From positions 26,425,611-26,489,610 of the forward strand of contig NC_092576.1 of assembly GCF_037975245.1 (NCBI RefSeq): DNA of 64,000 bases, in the 5' to 3' direction. A program made the translations under genes and the position numbers. The DNA is from Apostichopus japonicus (Eukaryota; Echinodermata; Holothuroidea; Aspidochirotida; Stichopodidae). The notes beneath the pieces were generated by a model. That model did not search any database, had not been told where the DNA came from, and saw nothing but the letters and a program-made list of their open reading frames with translations. Below are positions 21,244 to 33,435 of this stretch, one piece after another. Within the stretch, counting starts at the first letter, position 1; each line of letters starts with the position of its first letter.

Positions 21244-24200
21244 TCAACTACATAAAATATTTGGGAATTCTGCCAACTTACATGTAATCGCTTCCATCTG
21301 CAGGGGAAACAGCTTTGCCAAGGACGAGTTGTTACCCTCCGACATATCGCGTGGCTCGAAAAACCCATCTAACATTTTCTTTATTAGAAACGCCTTGGAT
21401 TTACCCCTGCACTTTGAGAGAAGGGTACTGTGCCAAGCAGCTGGTATTGGCATTACTGTTAACAATTCTTTCCAAATGTGGTGACACATCCTCTCCATCA
21501 GTCAAAATTACCTAAATTAAAAAAAAGTTACAACAATCTGATTGGAAGCAATCTGCACCTCTGCAAGATAAACATCATATTCATGGCATTTTTGGATTAC
21601 CGCTTCCACTTGAACACTCCTCAACCCAAGTTGTGATAAGAAATATAGCAAGAGAATTCTGAGCAGAATCTGTTGATATGTTCTCACTTATATACGACGT
21701 TTTCAGCTTGATCAAAACTCAAGTGTATGCAAGATAAATACACCAAACTTGTGTTGGCTGATAACTGGCTATTAAAGGAAGATCGGCAAGGCTTGGATGG
21801 CTATTAAAGGAAGATGTTGACAGAAAATTGGCTCTCTTTGGGGATACTAGGAAACCACTGATGAACTCTGTTTGTAAGATATTTTCATTTACATTTCAAG
21901 AAAACCGAAGTGGTCAGTCTGCAAACTTCAATATAACTTCAAACAAAACGAATTGGATCTTGTATCGTGAATCATACTATCTTTATTTATTCACTCTATA
22001 GGGTCCACCACAACAGAAACACAGCCAATTTCTTCACATCTTAGAGGAACACAGTTTTATGTATGGCATAGCATATTTATCCCATTTCACATCTGTCATG
22101 TTAAAACAGACTCAATTGTTTTGTATCTGTGATTGAACCATGGTTCCAATTAAAAAGTTCACTGGCTGGCTTGTTTGGAACTAGAAAATTGATAGTGAAT
22201 TAAATCAACTGGGAAAACCAACACTGAGGTATTGTTATTAACATTAACATTTCAATTCGGACTAATGTCACTTTCAAATAATTTGAACTTTTTCTGTAAT
22301 TCAATATATGGCATGAACATGAAACAGATTGGTTCAATAACTACTGTGCAGGATCAGACAGGGATCATTTCACATTCACGGAAATGAGAGCCACTTTAAA
22401 ACAAACATATGAAGGTGTAGTAATTAGAGGCTGAGGTAGGACTTACATATTTACACTGTGGAATCTGAGTGCCCTTTGGTGGTACATAGTGGCTACTTCC
22501 AGCATCATCAGTGGGAGACTGCTTGCACTTATCTGTCAAAAAATGAATTACATCTTCTAAATGCTGTCGTTCTTTAGATCATGTGTTTTGCTTTGTTGAA
22601 TCATGCCTTTTAGCCACATGCATGGGACATAATCATAAGGTGACGTAAATGATGTTAAAGTTTAAAACAAATGTTATAACACAGGTCTTGGAGTATTGAC
22701 AAGGTGTATTAAATTTAATTGTACCTGGATGTAACTGTTTATTTCCACTACACTATAAAGTCCAACTTCAAGATAAGGGGAAAAAATGAAAGAGACTTGG
22801 AAACAAAGCATTATTTCCTTATTCTTTCCTCTTCTTTTAATTAAAGAGATATTTTTATCCAACAATTATGCACTTGTGATACAAACCCACCCACAACTAG
22901 AAAAATGTGGAAGAATCATGTACCATGTGTCCTCTTCAGCCCTGTCAATGCATGCTGGTGGCTGTGAGGAATCAAACAATGGTGGAGTGTTATTTCGTAG
23001 ACATGCATGTGCACTGCTAGTAGGATCACTTGCATGGAGAAGTTCTGTTAAACTTGGGGATTCACTAGCAATGGTGTGTGCATCCTGTGAGGGTTAACTT
23101 AGTGGATACTGTTGAGAGGAAGGAAGATTCAAAGAAGTACCCGTTAATGGGTGTGGAATATTATTAACATTCAAAGGGGTTGGTTGGACAGGCATGAATG
23201 AAGAGCTGGAGGAGAAAGGTGGTATGACAGGGGGAGATGAATAATTCCTGTGATGGTACTGGTGTGGGTTACGGAAAGAATTTAACATGTGGGGAGGATA
23301 AGATGGCTGTCCACTAAAATTAAATGAATGGTCTGTGGGTTTAGGGGCTATGACATGTGTTACATGTGAGCTACTTGGAAGATTGGGAAAGATTGGACTG
23401 GCTGTTGGTGGCTGTTGTGCTGCCTCTATCTTTTTCTTTTCAAGATCCTTTTTTTTCCGTTTAGCATCTGTGAAATCCACAAAGTATCAGATTAATCAGA
23501 GCTTTATTTTACTAATCAGAGGGGTGTCAGTATAACACATCACAGCTAAGTATTTGTTCTTTTGAAAGTGTTTACTTCTAATTCTAAGGGGCTCAATAGC
23601 AAATGCTACTCAATGTTTGTAGCATTTGAGGACATACATGTACACACAAAACTTATCACATGGGGGTTCAGTGTTTGCAGTAAGGTATAGAATAATTGCT
23701 GCATGTATAGCTCCATTGATATCACTGGGCACAAATGAAAACCTGATAAAATGAGACTGCTTTTCCTGGTACTTTCAATAATGCAAAGAAAATGTTATTG
23801 AAGGAAAAATCCCCCCCCCCCCAAAAAAAAAATTCAAGAGAAAATAAACTTAACTGATGTGACCTACGGGTGAAACATTTTGACACTAGTGTGCACTAGT
23901 GAGAAGTGTTTTCCAAATTTAATTTGAACGGGGGAAATGTTTTCAATAATGCAAAGAAAATGTTATTGAAGGGAAAATCCCCCCCCCCCCCCAAAAAAAT
24001 TCAAGAGAAAATAAACTAGGCGAAACGAGAGCAATGTAATCCTCATCCCTGAATTCAAACTGCACTGGGGAACACTGTTTACTTTAAATGAAAGTCAAGT
24101 ACGGTACTACCAACACACCTAATGGTTGCAGCTTCGAAATGATTTCCAGACCGTGCTTGAAATGAATCCTGAAATATAAAGGTTTGTGTTGCAGGAAGTA

Positions 24201-25673
24201 AAGTACCTTTTGATTTTGTGTTTTCTTGTGATGCATTTTTTGCGGCCTGGTTCGTGCTTTGGCAAGCAGCATCTGGTGATAAATCAAACCAATTAAGGTG
24301 TTATAGATTATGTGATATAGTACAAGTAAGTACCTGTTAAGAGAAATGTTAGGCGGTGCCACTTTCTGACGTTACTGGGGGTGAACCTTTCATTTTTTAG
24401 CAAATTCCAGAATCATTGTTGATTCATTGCAAAAGATAGACTTTTACTAGTATACTTGGGGGATTGGTAAAGCTAGCGAAAAAATACCACTGTTTAGGAA
24501 CTGCAGTGGCTCAGGGCTAGTAGGCCTACTTGAACAGGAATATGCAGCTCTGATTTACAATTGCCAACTTCTTTGCAGTTACACTCCCAGATCATATACG
24601 TGACACTGAGGTTGTGATCACGAAGTACATATATACACAGCGATAAAAAACTAGATTAGAAAAATTGGGGAAACTGGAAGTTGTAGAGGCACAATAATCA
24701 TCATATGAAAAGTGATGGGAATTTTAAATTTTTCCCATAGGCCTCCCATAGGAGAGTGACTGCATAATCAATCAACCAAGTTTCAGTAGTTAAGAAGCTG
24801 ATCATCTGCACCTGGATGTATGACAATGTGTTGAAACTGTACAAAGTGACTCAAATTTGCCTTTTTTTCAAAAGACTTAATCAATTGTTACTTGGCAATA
24901 CAATCATTTCAATGCAAAACATTATTTTGTTAGGGGAGCGTCATAGCACACATTTGGTACACCATTACTTGAGTAAACTGCTGCACAATTATGTGCATCC
25001 AGGTGCCTCAATGGGTCAATCATGGCCAGCAAATGGTCACTAAAAGTGTAAATCTGATTTGGGTCAAAGATGTAGTAATATTGGTGTGTCTAACTCACTA
25101 CGCAGGGGTGCCTCTAGCATTGTAGTTCTACTTCAAGATGAGTCGGCTAAGTTATACCCATTTACTAAGGTATGGGCAAATAACATTTCAAGTTGGCTTG
25201 CCACAGGTTTTACCTTTTTAAGTTAATTTAAGGATTCTCTGCACTGAAATACTGTATAACTATAAGAGTCCCTGATAATAATAGTGACCATGCCGCCTCG
25301 GCTTAGTCTGTTTTAACTGCTAAAATATGCTTAACTATACTGCCTAGGCTTAGCAAGGCTACAGTAGATTTATATCCTTTAGCTTACTAAACTTACGACC
25401 ATAAACAAACGATGCATGATATATTTCTGAGGCCGTAAAAAACGCCCGGAATTTTCCTCCAAAAGCCATGGAGATGTTTCCCTCGTCTTCCATTGGGAGA
25501 ACTTCACCGACTGGCACCACACCAAAATGGCTGTCTATTTTCCAGAAGAGGCAAACATGCTTGCAATGACTTCCAAGCGAAGGTGGCAGACCAAGATAAG
25601 ATCCCTTGCAACCGTATCCACTTGCTCTTTTGAAAATTGCATTTTTAACACGTTTAGAACTATGCAATGGCAA
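21244..25673 (-). pseudogene. BEN-domain protein gene, multi-exon, minus strand
   Basis: Five exons join in compatible phase. Exon 1 is 25673-25397 (ATG 25673; HVCLFWKIDSHFGVV, an SH3/tudor-like start; donor GTAAGT). Exon 2 is 24272-24207. Exon 3 runs from 23467 to about 22905 and is Pro/Ser/Asn-rich, with an in-frame TAA at 23094-23096 after which the same frame continues for about 60 codons. Exon 4 is 22532-22447 (donor GTAAGT). Exon 5 starts at 21511 with VILTDGEDVSPHLERIV and, after a one-base shift near 21425, gives LIKKMLDGFF..MEAI. The last exon matches the BEN fold (GxxV..hLxxIVN ... LLxxFFxxxxM ... LxxxxxEAI), a DNA-binding and protein-binding domain. Exon 3's downstream donor is not clear. 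The stop and the frameshift indicate decay unless they are sequence errors. It could be a host gene, but flanking repeats suggest it belongs to the transposon. Confidence 0.55.
23773..24020. repeat. Tandem duplication with poly-C runs in BEN-gene intron
   Basis: The unit tttcaataatgcaaagaaaa, followed by tgttattgaagg, C(11-14), A(7-9) and attcaagagaaaataaact, occurs at about 23774-23850 and again at 23940-24018, roughly 166 bp apart. It lies in the intron between exons 2 and 3 of the BEN-domain gene. Confidence 0.8.
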
Positions 25674-26534
25674 GAACGTTTGCTTTGTTACTAGTAATAC
25701 TACACTGGTAATAATAATAACACTGAGTATTACAGTAACCTACGTACTCAGTTTACGTTAGGGTACTTGGGTAACGTGCCGTTAAAAAAGTCACAAAAAT
25801 TTCGGTTTCTCTTGAAATATATAAATGACACAATGGTCCAAAGTATGGACAGCTTTTATAAAGAATTTTGATAAGTAAGAAAACTAAGTCGAGAGATTGA
25901 ATGAGCGAGAGAAATAGAGCGGTTGTATTTGAAAGATGTCAGATTGGCGCGGTGATCGCAACGATATCGAGCGATTCGCTGAATTGTTTCGCAATCGAAA
26001 AATTTCGCAGTTTCTGATTGGCCAATCATAATAATAGACATCTTACTCAATTTGTACATTTTTACGTTGTTGATTATGTTAATTAATCGTTTGTAGACAG
26101 TAAAGCCAACTTCATTCAGTATCCCTTTGTCAAGCTTGTTTCTTAAATTCATGTTTGTTGATTTCTTAGACGGATTTCATTCTTTTGTTCATGCAAAAAG
26201 GAGCTCAGGAACAAATGCCACCGACTTTCTGATCTGTGATGGGAGCGTACCAGATGTTGTAAGTATATCTCCTTTTATCAGATCCTTTCTAGCAACTTGT
26301 AACTGCGTACGTAAACCTGGTTGAAACCAGTCAACCTATATGATTGCATGGAAAACAAAACACAGTAACCTGTTGTGTAGAATTGTTTACTTCAACTATC
26401 ACACAACAGTCGTCTCGTTGCACGTGACGTAAGAAATAATTTTACACTCACTAGTAGTAGTACAATCACTTCCCGGTCTTAAAATATATATTTTACTATC
26501 ATTCCCTGCAGGCTACCGCATTCGATTCATATTC
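25674..26534. promoter_or_regulatory. Divergent intergenic region between BEN and transposase genes
   Basis: This 861-bp interval separates the two divergent ATGs and should hold both promoters. A short plus-strand frame from 26151 (MFVDFLDGFHSF) ends at a GTAAGT donor at 26262, but its phase does not fit the following exon, so it may be untranslated leader or chance. An inverted CCAAT (gattgg) occurs near 26014. Confidence 0.4.
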
Positions 26535-29500
26535 ATGATGGAGTAAGTGGTTCTTAATTTATTTCTTGGGATGCCAAGCCAAGTTAAAACGATCGTATAG
26601 AACTACTTGAGTACTAGTTTTAGTAAATTTTAAGTTACTGTTTTAGTAACGCTCAATCTAGGCTAGTATTAGTAGAAGTACTAGTTAGTAAGGGCTTCGG
26701 GGTTAGGCAAATACCCTAGTTATGCACAGTCAGTGTAGGAGAGTCTCGAAACAGACATAGCCTGTAGCGGGGTCTAGTCTATCTTATGCTACAATTAAGG
26801 CGAGGCCTAGGACTAGTAGTGATACTTCCATGGTATTTTCCTATCCCATATCTAGTAATAATTTAAGATTAATGTAGTATCCATACTGCATAGGCCTATT
26901 ATTACTTATATGTGATATGACTACTAGTACTAGGCCTAGTTATACCTTTCTATCTGCCATTATGCATGTATCAAAATTGTTAGACTATCACTCAGTATTA
27001 AAGGTGCCTAATGTCAAATGAATTTGTGACCATTAAGGGGTCTGTTAAGTGCATGATTTGTACAATATGTGCAGCAAAGGGATCTTCATGATTAGTAAAT
27101 GGTCAATCAAAATTTAAATCGGATGTGAGAAAAAGACTTTTATGTCAAATTTACTTCAAAGATTGCTTAAAGAGCTTCATTGTCCAGCTTAATTTATGAA
27201 CATTGAAGCACATATCCTGTGAGTCGTAGGGTGCTTCGTAGGGTACAGTGATACAGTGGCATATCCACACAATAAATGCATCAGGGCAAACTATACTAGG
27301 GCTTAAGTTATAGACCTGCTTATGCCTACACCTACAGTAAACATGGTATCCTTTTTTTCTGCAGATCTACTCTCAAAAAGCAACGACTGGAAATGAACTT
27401 GCAGCAAACTAATTCCAGCTATCAAACTGTTGGTGAGTACAATTCCTATAAATAGCCAAGTCAGCAATTGAAATTAGCCTGTTGGTGGGTCAATGGCCAA
27501 AGCCAGTCTGGATGATAATCAGGCCAGTCAACAGCCCCCTCCCCCCCCCCCACCGCATCAAACATGACGTGCTAGATCTAACTGCATCGATTCAAAGGGA
27601 TTGACAAAGATTAACTTCATTTCGTATTTTATTTACAGAGCCCAGTGTTACTCACGTGAATTCACTAGGCCATGTTAGATCTTCTCGGTACAACCAACCA
27701 CGTAGACGAGAAATAGCGACATCCAATGTTCAGTCAGAAGCCACTACTCCAGCATTATCTGAAGTTAACATGGCTGACCATACTGAAGGTGGCTCATCAT
27801 CATTTATAGAGAGCGTGCAGCCAGATTATCAGTGCACTGATGAAAGTGCCACAGCAATTATCCACCCATCGATACCTTTAGCAACTGAAGTAAGTGAACT
27901 AATGAATACTACAAACTGGCAGGCAACTCTTGACCCAGATGTTCACATATCTGATAAGTGGGATGATTTGTTGGGTGAGCCTGATACCTGTGATGCTTCA
28001 CCTTTGGATGATGATGAAGAATCAGAGTCAGAGTCCAGGAGTGGTTCCTCATACATATATAGAGGACAGTAGAAATAAGTCTGCTCCTGATACTGACATT
28101 TGCAACGACGCATTCCATCACTAATGTCCAGCTCTCCGATATACTAGCACTAATAAGTCTCCATTGTATGGAAACACACCCTGCCCTTGGAAGTCTCTTT
28201 AAGTTTAAGAACTATTTTGAAAAGGCAGATTCACCAGTGCAAAAGTACTACTACTGTGGGTCCTGTTTTAGCTCTGTTGAAGATGGCCAGACAAATTGTT
28301 ATATATATGTAGGCCGACAATTGACTTTGAGAAGAACAAATTCCTAAATGTACCATTAGAGCCTCAAATTCAAAACTTGTTTCAGCGTCCTGGATTTGTA
28401 GATGATATCCAACATAGATTTAAGAGAAGTAAAAAGAAAGGTAATAATGTTGAAGATATTTATGATGGTGCTATCTACACCTCTTTTTCTCAAACTGGTG
28501 AACCTTTATCTAGTTCATATCCTTATAACATATCATTCTGTTTAAATACTGATGGGATACCAGTTTTCAAAAGTTCAAAGGTTTCCATATGGCCAGTGTA
28601 TCTCATGATAAATGAGCTTGAATATAAGCTTCGGAGACAGAAGGAAAATATGTTATTTTGTGGTCTATGGTGTGGTGAATCAAAGCCCCTCTTTTCTGTG
28701 TTCAGTAGGCCTTTTCTTCACAGTTTAAAGAATTTAGAAGAACAGGGTGTGACAGTACAAGTAAATGAAAAGAAAGAAGTATGTAAAGGTTTTGTTTTAT
28801 CCTCTACAGCTGATTTACCAGCAAAAAGTGCTCTTATGAATATGGTGCAATATAATGGAAAACATGGGTGTCCAAATTGTTTGCAGCCAGGTCAAAACTT
28901 CAGAACACAGTCTGGTGGCAATATTCATGTTTCCCCATATGACAAGAACAACCCAGCTGGGACCTTAAGATCTAGCGAGCAAAGTTTTAATGATGCTAAG
29001 GAGGCACTTGCTCAAAAGGTTCCTGTAAATGGTGTTAAGGGACCATCTTTCCTCATGGGGTTAAGGAGGTACAAATTTATTTTGGGCACAAGTATTGACT
29101 ACATGCATTGTGTTTTGTTAGGCATAACAAAATGTTTACTGTCTCTTTGGTTTTCATCACGCAATTCTGGAAAACATTTTTCTCTGCTACCTCACTTAGA
29201 TCTTATTGATTGGTGCTTGTTAAAAATTAAGCCACCATATTTAGTAACACGGGTGCCCCGGGCTATTGGCAGTAATTTTAAATTTTGGAAAGCATCACAG
29301 TTAAGATCTTGGCTTCTGTTTTACTCCCTGCCTCTGCTATTCGAGCTGATGGATTCTATTCAGTTTTGTCATTATGCAGCTTTTGTAGAAAGCATACACA
29401 TCCTGACAAAGGATTCCATAGCTCCTGGAGATATTGAACGGAGCAATACCCTCCTGAAGTACTTCGTCTTCATGATGCCATCCATTTATAGAGATGTGTG

Positions 29501-30094
29501 TGCGTAACTTAGGACCATTATGGGCACACTCTTGTTTCCCTTTTGAAAATATCAATGGAAAGTTACTCCAACTTTTTCATGGTACACAAAATGTTGATTT
29601 GCAAATTGTTAATTAATTCTGTTAGTATCCTTCAGCAACTCCCAAACCTGACAGATATTAGAACTTTTCCTGATGGATGCAGAAGTTTCATGCTTAAATT
29701 ACTGAGAAAAAACAAAGGTAAAGTTGGTTCATGCATTGGAGTTGTTGCAAATGTGGTAGGACCTGCTCACCACCATTTGGTCCCTGTGTCACTCTTGAAC
29801 CAGATTCAAAAAGTTACGAAAATGCATCCTAATTTTCTATTTTCTTTTCAACGTATTCTAATACGGAATCAAATATACCATTCCAAATCGTATAAAAGAG
29901 TTTCTTCCAGAAATTCATACTCTGTTAAGTTCATTACAAATTCATGTATTGAATATGGTTTTATTGATTATTTTATCTATGTTTTAGACCACCCTTGTGA
30001 GTGTCATAATGCTTTATGCAACTGTACAAAAGAAGGATTAGCGATCGTGGAGAAAATGCAAAGTCTGCCAGATTTTTTTTGCAAGCGAAAATAG
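26535..30094 (+). pseudogene. EnSpm/CACTA Tnp2-like transposase gene
   Basis: The gene would encode the DDE-type transposase of the element. Exon 1 ends at 26542 (ATG 26535, donor GTAAGT). Exon 2 is 27365-27432 (KKQRLEMNLQQ). Exon 3 starts at 27639 and joins in phase. Exon 3 encodes an acidic N-terminal region to a stop at 28072. A shifted frame then gives ILTFATTHSITNVQLSDILA and a CGSC zinc-like pair (28100-28310). The main block (28296-29507) has DIYDGAIY, LNTDGIPVFKSSKVSIWP, LWCGESKP, DLPAKSALMNMVQYNGKHGC and SIDYMHCVLLG, which follow the Tnp2/transposase_21 order, with the Asp residues of the core present. Further frameshifts near 28305 (an AT run), 29500 and 29610 break the C-terminal part (NLGPLWAHSCFPFE, then INSVSILQQLPNL). 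The gene is inactive. Confidence 0.85.
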
Positions 30095-30886
30095 ATGTAC
30101 CCTCATTCCTTCCTTTAGAGTTTTCAAATTGCCATGCATTGAAATCAACTGGCATAACTGAAGTTATAAATATTGAACAAATTATTTCACTTTGCTGTTG
30201 TGTAGAAACAGAGAATGTATAATTTTTCATTGACTTTCCAAATTTGAAAGAAAGTGATTAAAATTTTAAACTGATTGACTGAAACCTATTAACTGATTTA
30301 AAGAAACTACAGTAAGTTTGGCAGAAGTCGAATTATGAATAAGAATCTTCCTGAGTTTTGTATTCAGAGTTTTGAGATTATTTTCAAGATTCTTCAGTTT
30401 TTAATAATTTGCATTGCTTAGTGTTGTTTGTGGGGTTCTTGTACGAATGAAAAGAATTTAAAACATCAGTAATTGTTTAATTGCTGATTTATAAGCTCCA
30501 TATAGCTGTGTCGTTACTGTAAATAATTTTAATTAAAGTACAGGAGTCATAGTCACTAATATGCCTTTCCTCATGTTGTAACCATTAGAGTTTGTTCAGT
30601 GGTACCACATATTTTCTATTTGTACATGAAAAGTTAAAACATTTAAGAGATAATGGCTCTTTAATTGAAACCAATAAAAGAAACCCTGAAAATTATATGA
30701 TATCTGTTTGGTTTTGTGTAAGATATTATGTAAGTTTCTCCTTGTTGTGAGATAAGTTAACTGCAGAACCACTGCACTATGAGTTGCACTATAAAAGCTT
30801 TTGCTGTGTTGTAAATAAAGCTAGATGCAGAAGGGGAACCTGCCCATGAATCATGATCATGCAGTAATAACTTCAGTTCCCACAAC
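30095..30886. other. 3' flank of transposase gene
   Basis: AT-rich, no domain. Polyadenylation-like aataaa strings occur near 30672 and 30813; they could end the transposase transcript. Confidence 0.4.
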
Positions 30887-31187
30887 TATAGTTGCAGGAA
30901 AGGTACCTTATGGTGAAGTGATTATTACTTGCCGGGTAGTACAGTAGCTGCAACTGGTTGCAACAAGAAGGCCTTTCCTGCGAAGTAACTTTCCTTGCCG
31001 CGAAGTAGCTGCGACTGGTTGCAACAAGATGGGCCTCCTGCGCAGTCATATTCCCTTGCTGCGATGTTGCTGCGACCACTCACAGGAGCAAAACCCTGCG
31101 GCGAAGTAATATTACTGCTGTCGCGAAGTCACGGCAATTTGACGGTAAAAGTGAAGTACTGCGAAGTAACCCTTTTGGTAGGGGTGT
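30887..31187 (-). repeat. Right subterminal repeat array (inverted relative to left)
   Basis: Read on the minus strand, units such as acttcgcaggaaagg (30986-30972), caaccagtcgcagctacttc and acttcacttttacc match the left array at 20245-20540 (acttcgcaggaaagg; cagttccagccacttcgcag; acttcacttttcac). Eight or so degenerate units are visible. The inverted placement at both sides of the gene pair supports one element. Confidence 0.75.
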
Positions 31188-31204
31188 GGGTAAAGATTTT
31201 TTTT

Positions 31205-31436
31205 TCACCATGCTGACATCAACACTATGCCTGAACAGTTACGTTTGAATCATGTTTTCCCATGGTAGCTCTCCAGTTTATATGAGGGGAAGTTTTATAG
31301 TGTTCATAGCCATAACACAAGAGGTAGTGCAATTAAAAACTGGAACAGGCTACCTGAAAAAAAAAAATCCATCCTGCTGAAATACAATATTAAAAAAGAT
31401 TTCAAAGCCTACCTTTTAAATGATATGGATGTCTAG
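31205..31436 (+). pseudogene. CR1/L2-like reverse transcriptase C-terminal fragment
   Basis: The frame reads MPEQLRLNHVF, then HSHNTRGSAIKNWNRLPE and FKAYLLND. This matches the end of LINE ORF2 proteins of the CR1/L2/Jockey groups, where P..L..n..F, H..NTR, WN.LP and FK..lk.yL appear in this order. One internal stop is present and everything upstream is missing, so it is a 5'-truncated dead copy. Its 3' UTR probably runs to the aataaaataaaa string at 31679-31690. Confidence 0.65.
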
Positions 31437-31739
31437 CTTGTCAATATCTTTCTAGCTTTTTATGTTTTAGATGTTTTAATAGCAAATTTCTTATCTTATG
31501 TATTTGTAAGGTTAAAAGAACCCCATTGGAAATAGGCTTTTGGTTTAAAGGGTTATCTCCTTGGCATGTCGTTTTGTTCTTGCGGCATCTAAGTATATTT
31601 GTAACTGGTATTTTAAATGTTTCTGTATATGTGCTTTTTTTGATATGTTGTACATAGATGAAGAATGATAATTTGCTGAATAAAATAAAACCAACAAGTA
31701 GTGAAGTGATATTTTGTTGTGTACATCCGTTCATTATTT
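31437..31739. other. Probable 3' UTR of the LINE fragment
   Basis: AT-rich sequence after the RT fragment, without coding signal, ending near an A-rich stretch. Confidence 0.35.
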
Positions 31740-32560
31740 ATTTATGTAATAGTTACTTTGTAGCGTTAGTTTGTGCACATAGCTTTTGCACGTGTATTTG
31801 CCTATTCTGTATGCGCTGTCATAATGGCCAGCAGCGTCTATGGCAGAGCTCCGGGTTCGCCTCGTTATCCCTTTCGTATTTTCCTAATTTTATTGCCCAT
31901 ATATTTCTATACTACTATCACTCTGGATCGTTAGTTACCCGGAGTTACTAATATCTGGACTGTCTGGAGGTCAGGAAGGAGATGTCCCTCTTCTTAGAGG
32001 CAGGGTACCTCCGGTTTTAATGGTTATCGGCTTCAGGCTCGAAGCCAATGGGTCCCAAGATGGCGGTTCTTCAATACTCATACCAATATATAGCGAGCTG
32101 GCTGGCGAGAGATGGAGTCTTCATGTCCGCATGTTCGATGTCAGCGAGCGAGCAGACTCCAAGTTTAGTAAAAGAGTAAAGTCGTAAATATTCTTTCATA
32201 AATGCTGTACGTACCCTGTTGTTTATTAATTGAATTGTAGTTTTAAGGGTTTGGCTACACTGTACTTTACTGTACAAAGTACATTTGTTAGATTTGTTTT
32301 TGGACCTTGGTCCTACGGGTTCGTAGCGTGCGTTGTTCATCGTGAAGCACGTTGGTGCTATTCATTTCATTTATTGCGTACTTTTATAGTGTTACAGTAC
32401 CGGTAATGTTGGGTTTTAGTTTACAGAAAGTTATTGACAGTTAAGTGTATTGCATTTTACTGATTATTGACAGTTGATTATTGTACCTGTATTTTAGTAT
32501 TATACTGCTCGTGGTGTAAAGAGCGTATTCGTATTTTGTATTCTGAACATTATTGTTACT
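31740..32560 (+). repeat. Long dispersed repeat, copy 2 (possible LTR)
   Basis: Collinear with 3376-4060: shared landmarks are gcgttagtttgtgcacatag, gctccgggttcgcctcg, gagatgtccc, ggctcgaagccaatgg, aaatgctgtacgtaccc and ggtcctacgggttcgtagcg. Copies share orientation but differ by many small indels, indicating an old family. Confidence 0.65.
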
Positions 32561-32809
32561 GTTGTTTAAAAGTTATTGTCTCAGAGATTGTCCTTTAATC
32601 TTAGCCATGCTGGACAGCTATAGACTTACAAGACTCTTGAGAGTTTGTGGGTTCCGGAGGTGAAAATTCGTACGGTCTAGGAACAGCTGGTTGCAGCTGG
32701 CATAGGTTACCCTGACCAGGTGCTGAAAGTTCTCGCCCGTTGGCAAACGTATTGTATTTCCAAGTGCAGATTATTTGATTGTGTTCATTACGGGTAATCA
32801 TTCGTTAAT

Positions 32810-32837
32810 TATTGTAGTGCGCATGCGCACTACAATA
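32810..32837. promoter_or_regulatory. 28-bp perfect palindrome with NRF1-type core
   Basis: The segment is a perfect inverted repeat centred between 32823 and 32824. Its core TGCGCATGCGCA equals the NRF1 consensus binding palindrome. Flanks are TATTGTAG and its complement. It may be a promoter element or the terminus of a small element; no transcript evidence is available. Confidence 0.5.
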
Positions 32838-33064
32838 TTGGCATTTGTTGCCTGACTGATCAACCTGCAGGGCTGGTTTCAGATATTGTTTAACTGGATG
32901 CTTTGTGTACATACACATTGGCGCTCTAAACAGATTTCAATTTCACAAGTCCGCCGCGCTGGAAAAACACACTTTTCCAAATTTGCAAATCTTTGTTTGC
33001 TGGGGCGGATAACTGTCCGATTTTGCGCGTAAACAAAAAGTAGTGCTCCAGGAGATTCATACTA

Positions 33065-33435
33065 GAGTGACATCAGGTTGCGCATGGAGGCGGACCATGC
33101 ACGGCTTCCCGACACTGCCTTTCGTAGACGCTGGCGCAAGCCCGTCGTCTACTATCGGGACGGCGTACCCCGGATGAAATTTTGAGTTAGTTGGTAGGTG
33201 TGGGGGCCGTGTGGTCGTTACATATTATAGGTTGGTTTAATTTTTCTCTTTGTGGTCTGTTTGTAGTGTTTTATTTGTTTTGCTTCTGTTGGCCTTTGGG
33301 TCCGTGCCCTTTTCGCGTCACGTTAAACGCTGCGTTAGTGGGAGATTGATGGGTTTCAGTTGTTGCTTTACAGACTGGGTTTGTTTTTGGTTTTGTTGAC
33401 CTTTGGTCCGTGTCCGTTTCTTAGCACGTAAAAAG
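33065..33435 (+). mobile_element. 5'-truncated retrotransposon copy (copy 2 family)
   Basis: Sequence agtgacatcaggttgcgcat onward matches the end of ORF2 and the 3' UTR of copy 2 (44946-45327), including the internal gtcacgttaaacgctgcg and the final gcacgtaaaaagc. The 3' UTR differs from copy 2 by a replaced segment after ctttgtggt. A clear target-site duplication is not seen. Confidence 0.9.

Larger units (their letters stand above)
20245..31187. mobile_element. Large decayed EnSpm/CACTA-like element (inferred)
   Basis: The ~10.9-kb unit is inferred from three facts. A Tnp2-like transposase gene (26535-30094, plus) and a BEN-domain gene (21244-25673, minus) are divergent neighbours. Short related repeats lie outside both genes, at 20245-20540 and 30887-31187, in opposite orientation. 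The outermost bases are similar: cccctgtcgaaaaaagg on the left and, in reverse complement, cccctaccaaaaggg on the right. Subterminal inverted repeats are a hallmark of CACTA elements. I could not confirm a CACTA/CACTG terminus or a 3-bp target duplication, so the exact borders are uncertain. Both genes carry stops or frameshifts. The left end also contains a MITE at 21003-21216. Confidence 0.6.

Noticed and set aside
26127..26324. First coding exon of the transposase gene at 26151
   Set aside because: It has a GTAAGT donor, but its phase leads to a stop in the next exons, whereas the ATG at 26535 joins exons 2 and 3 in phase.
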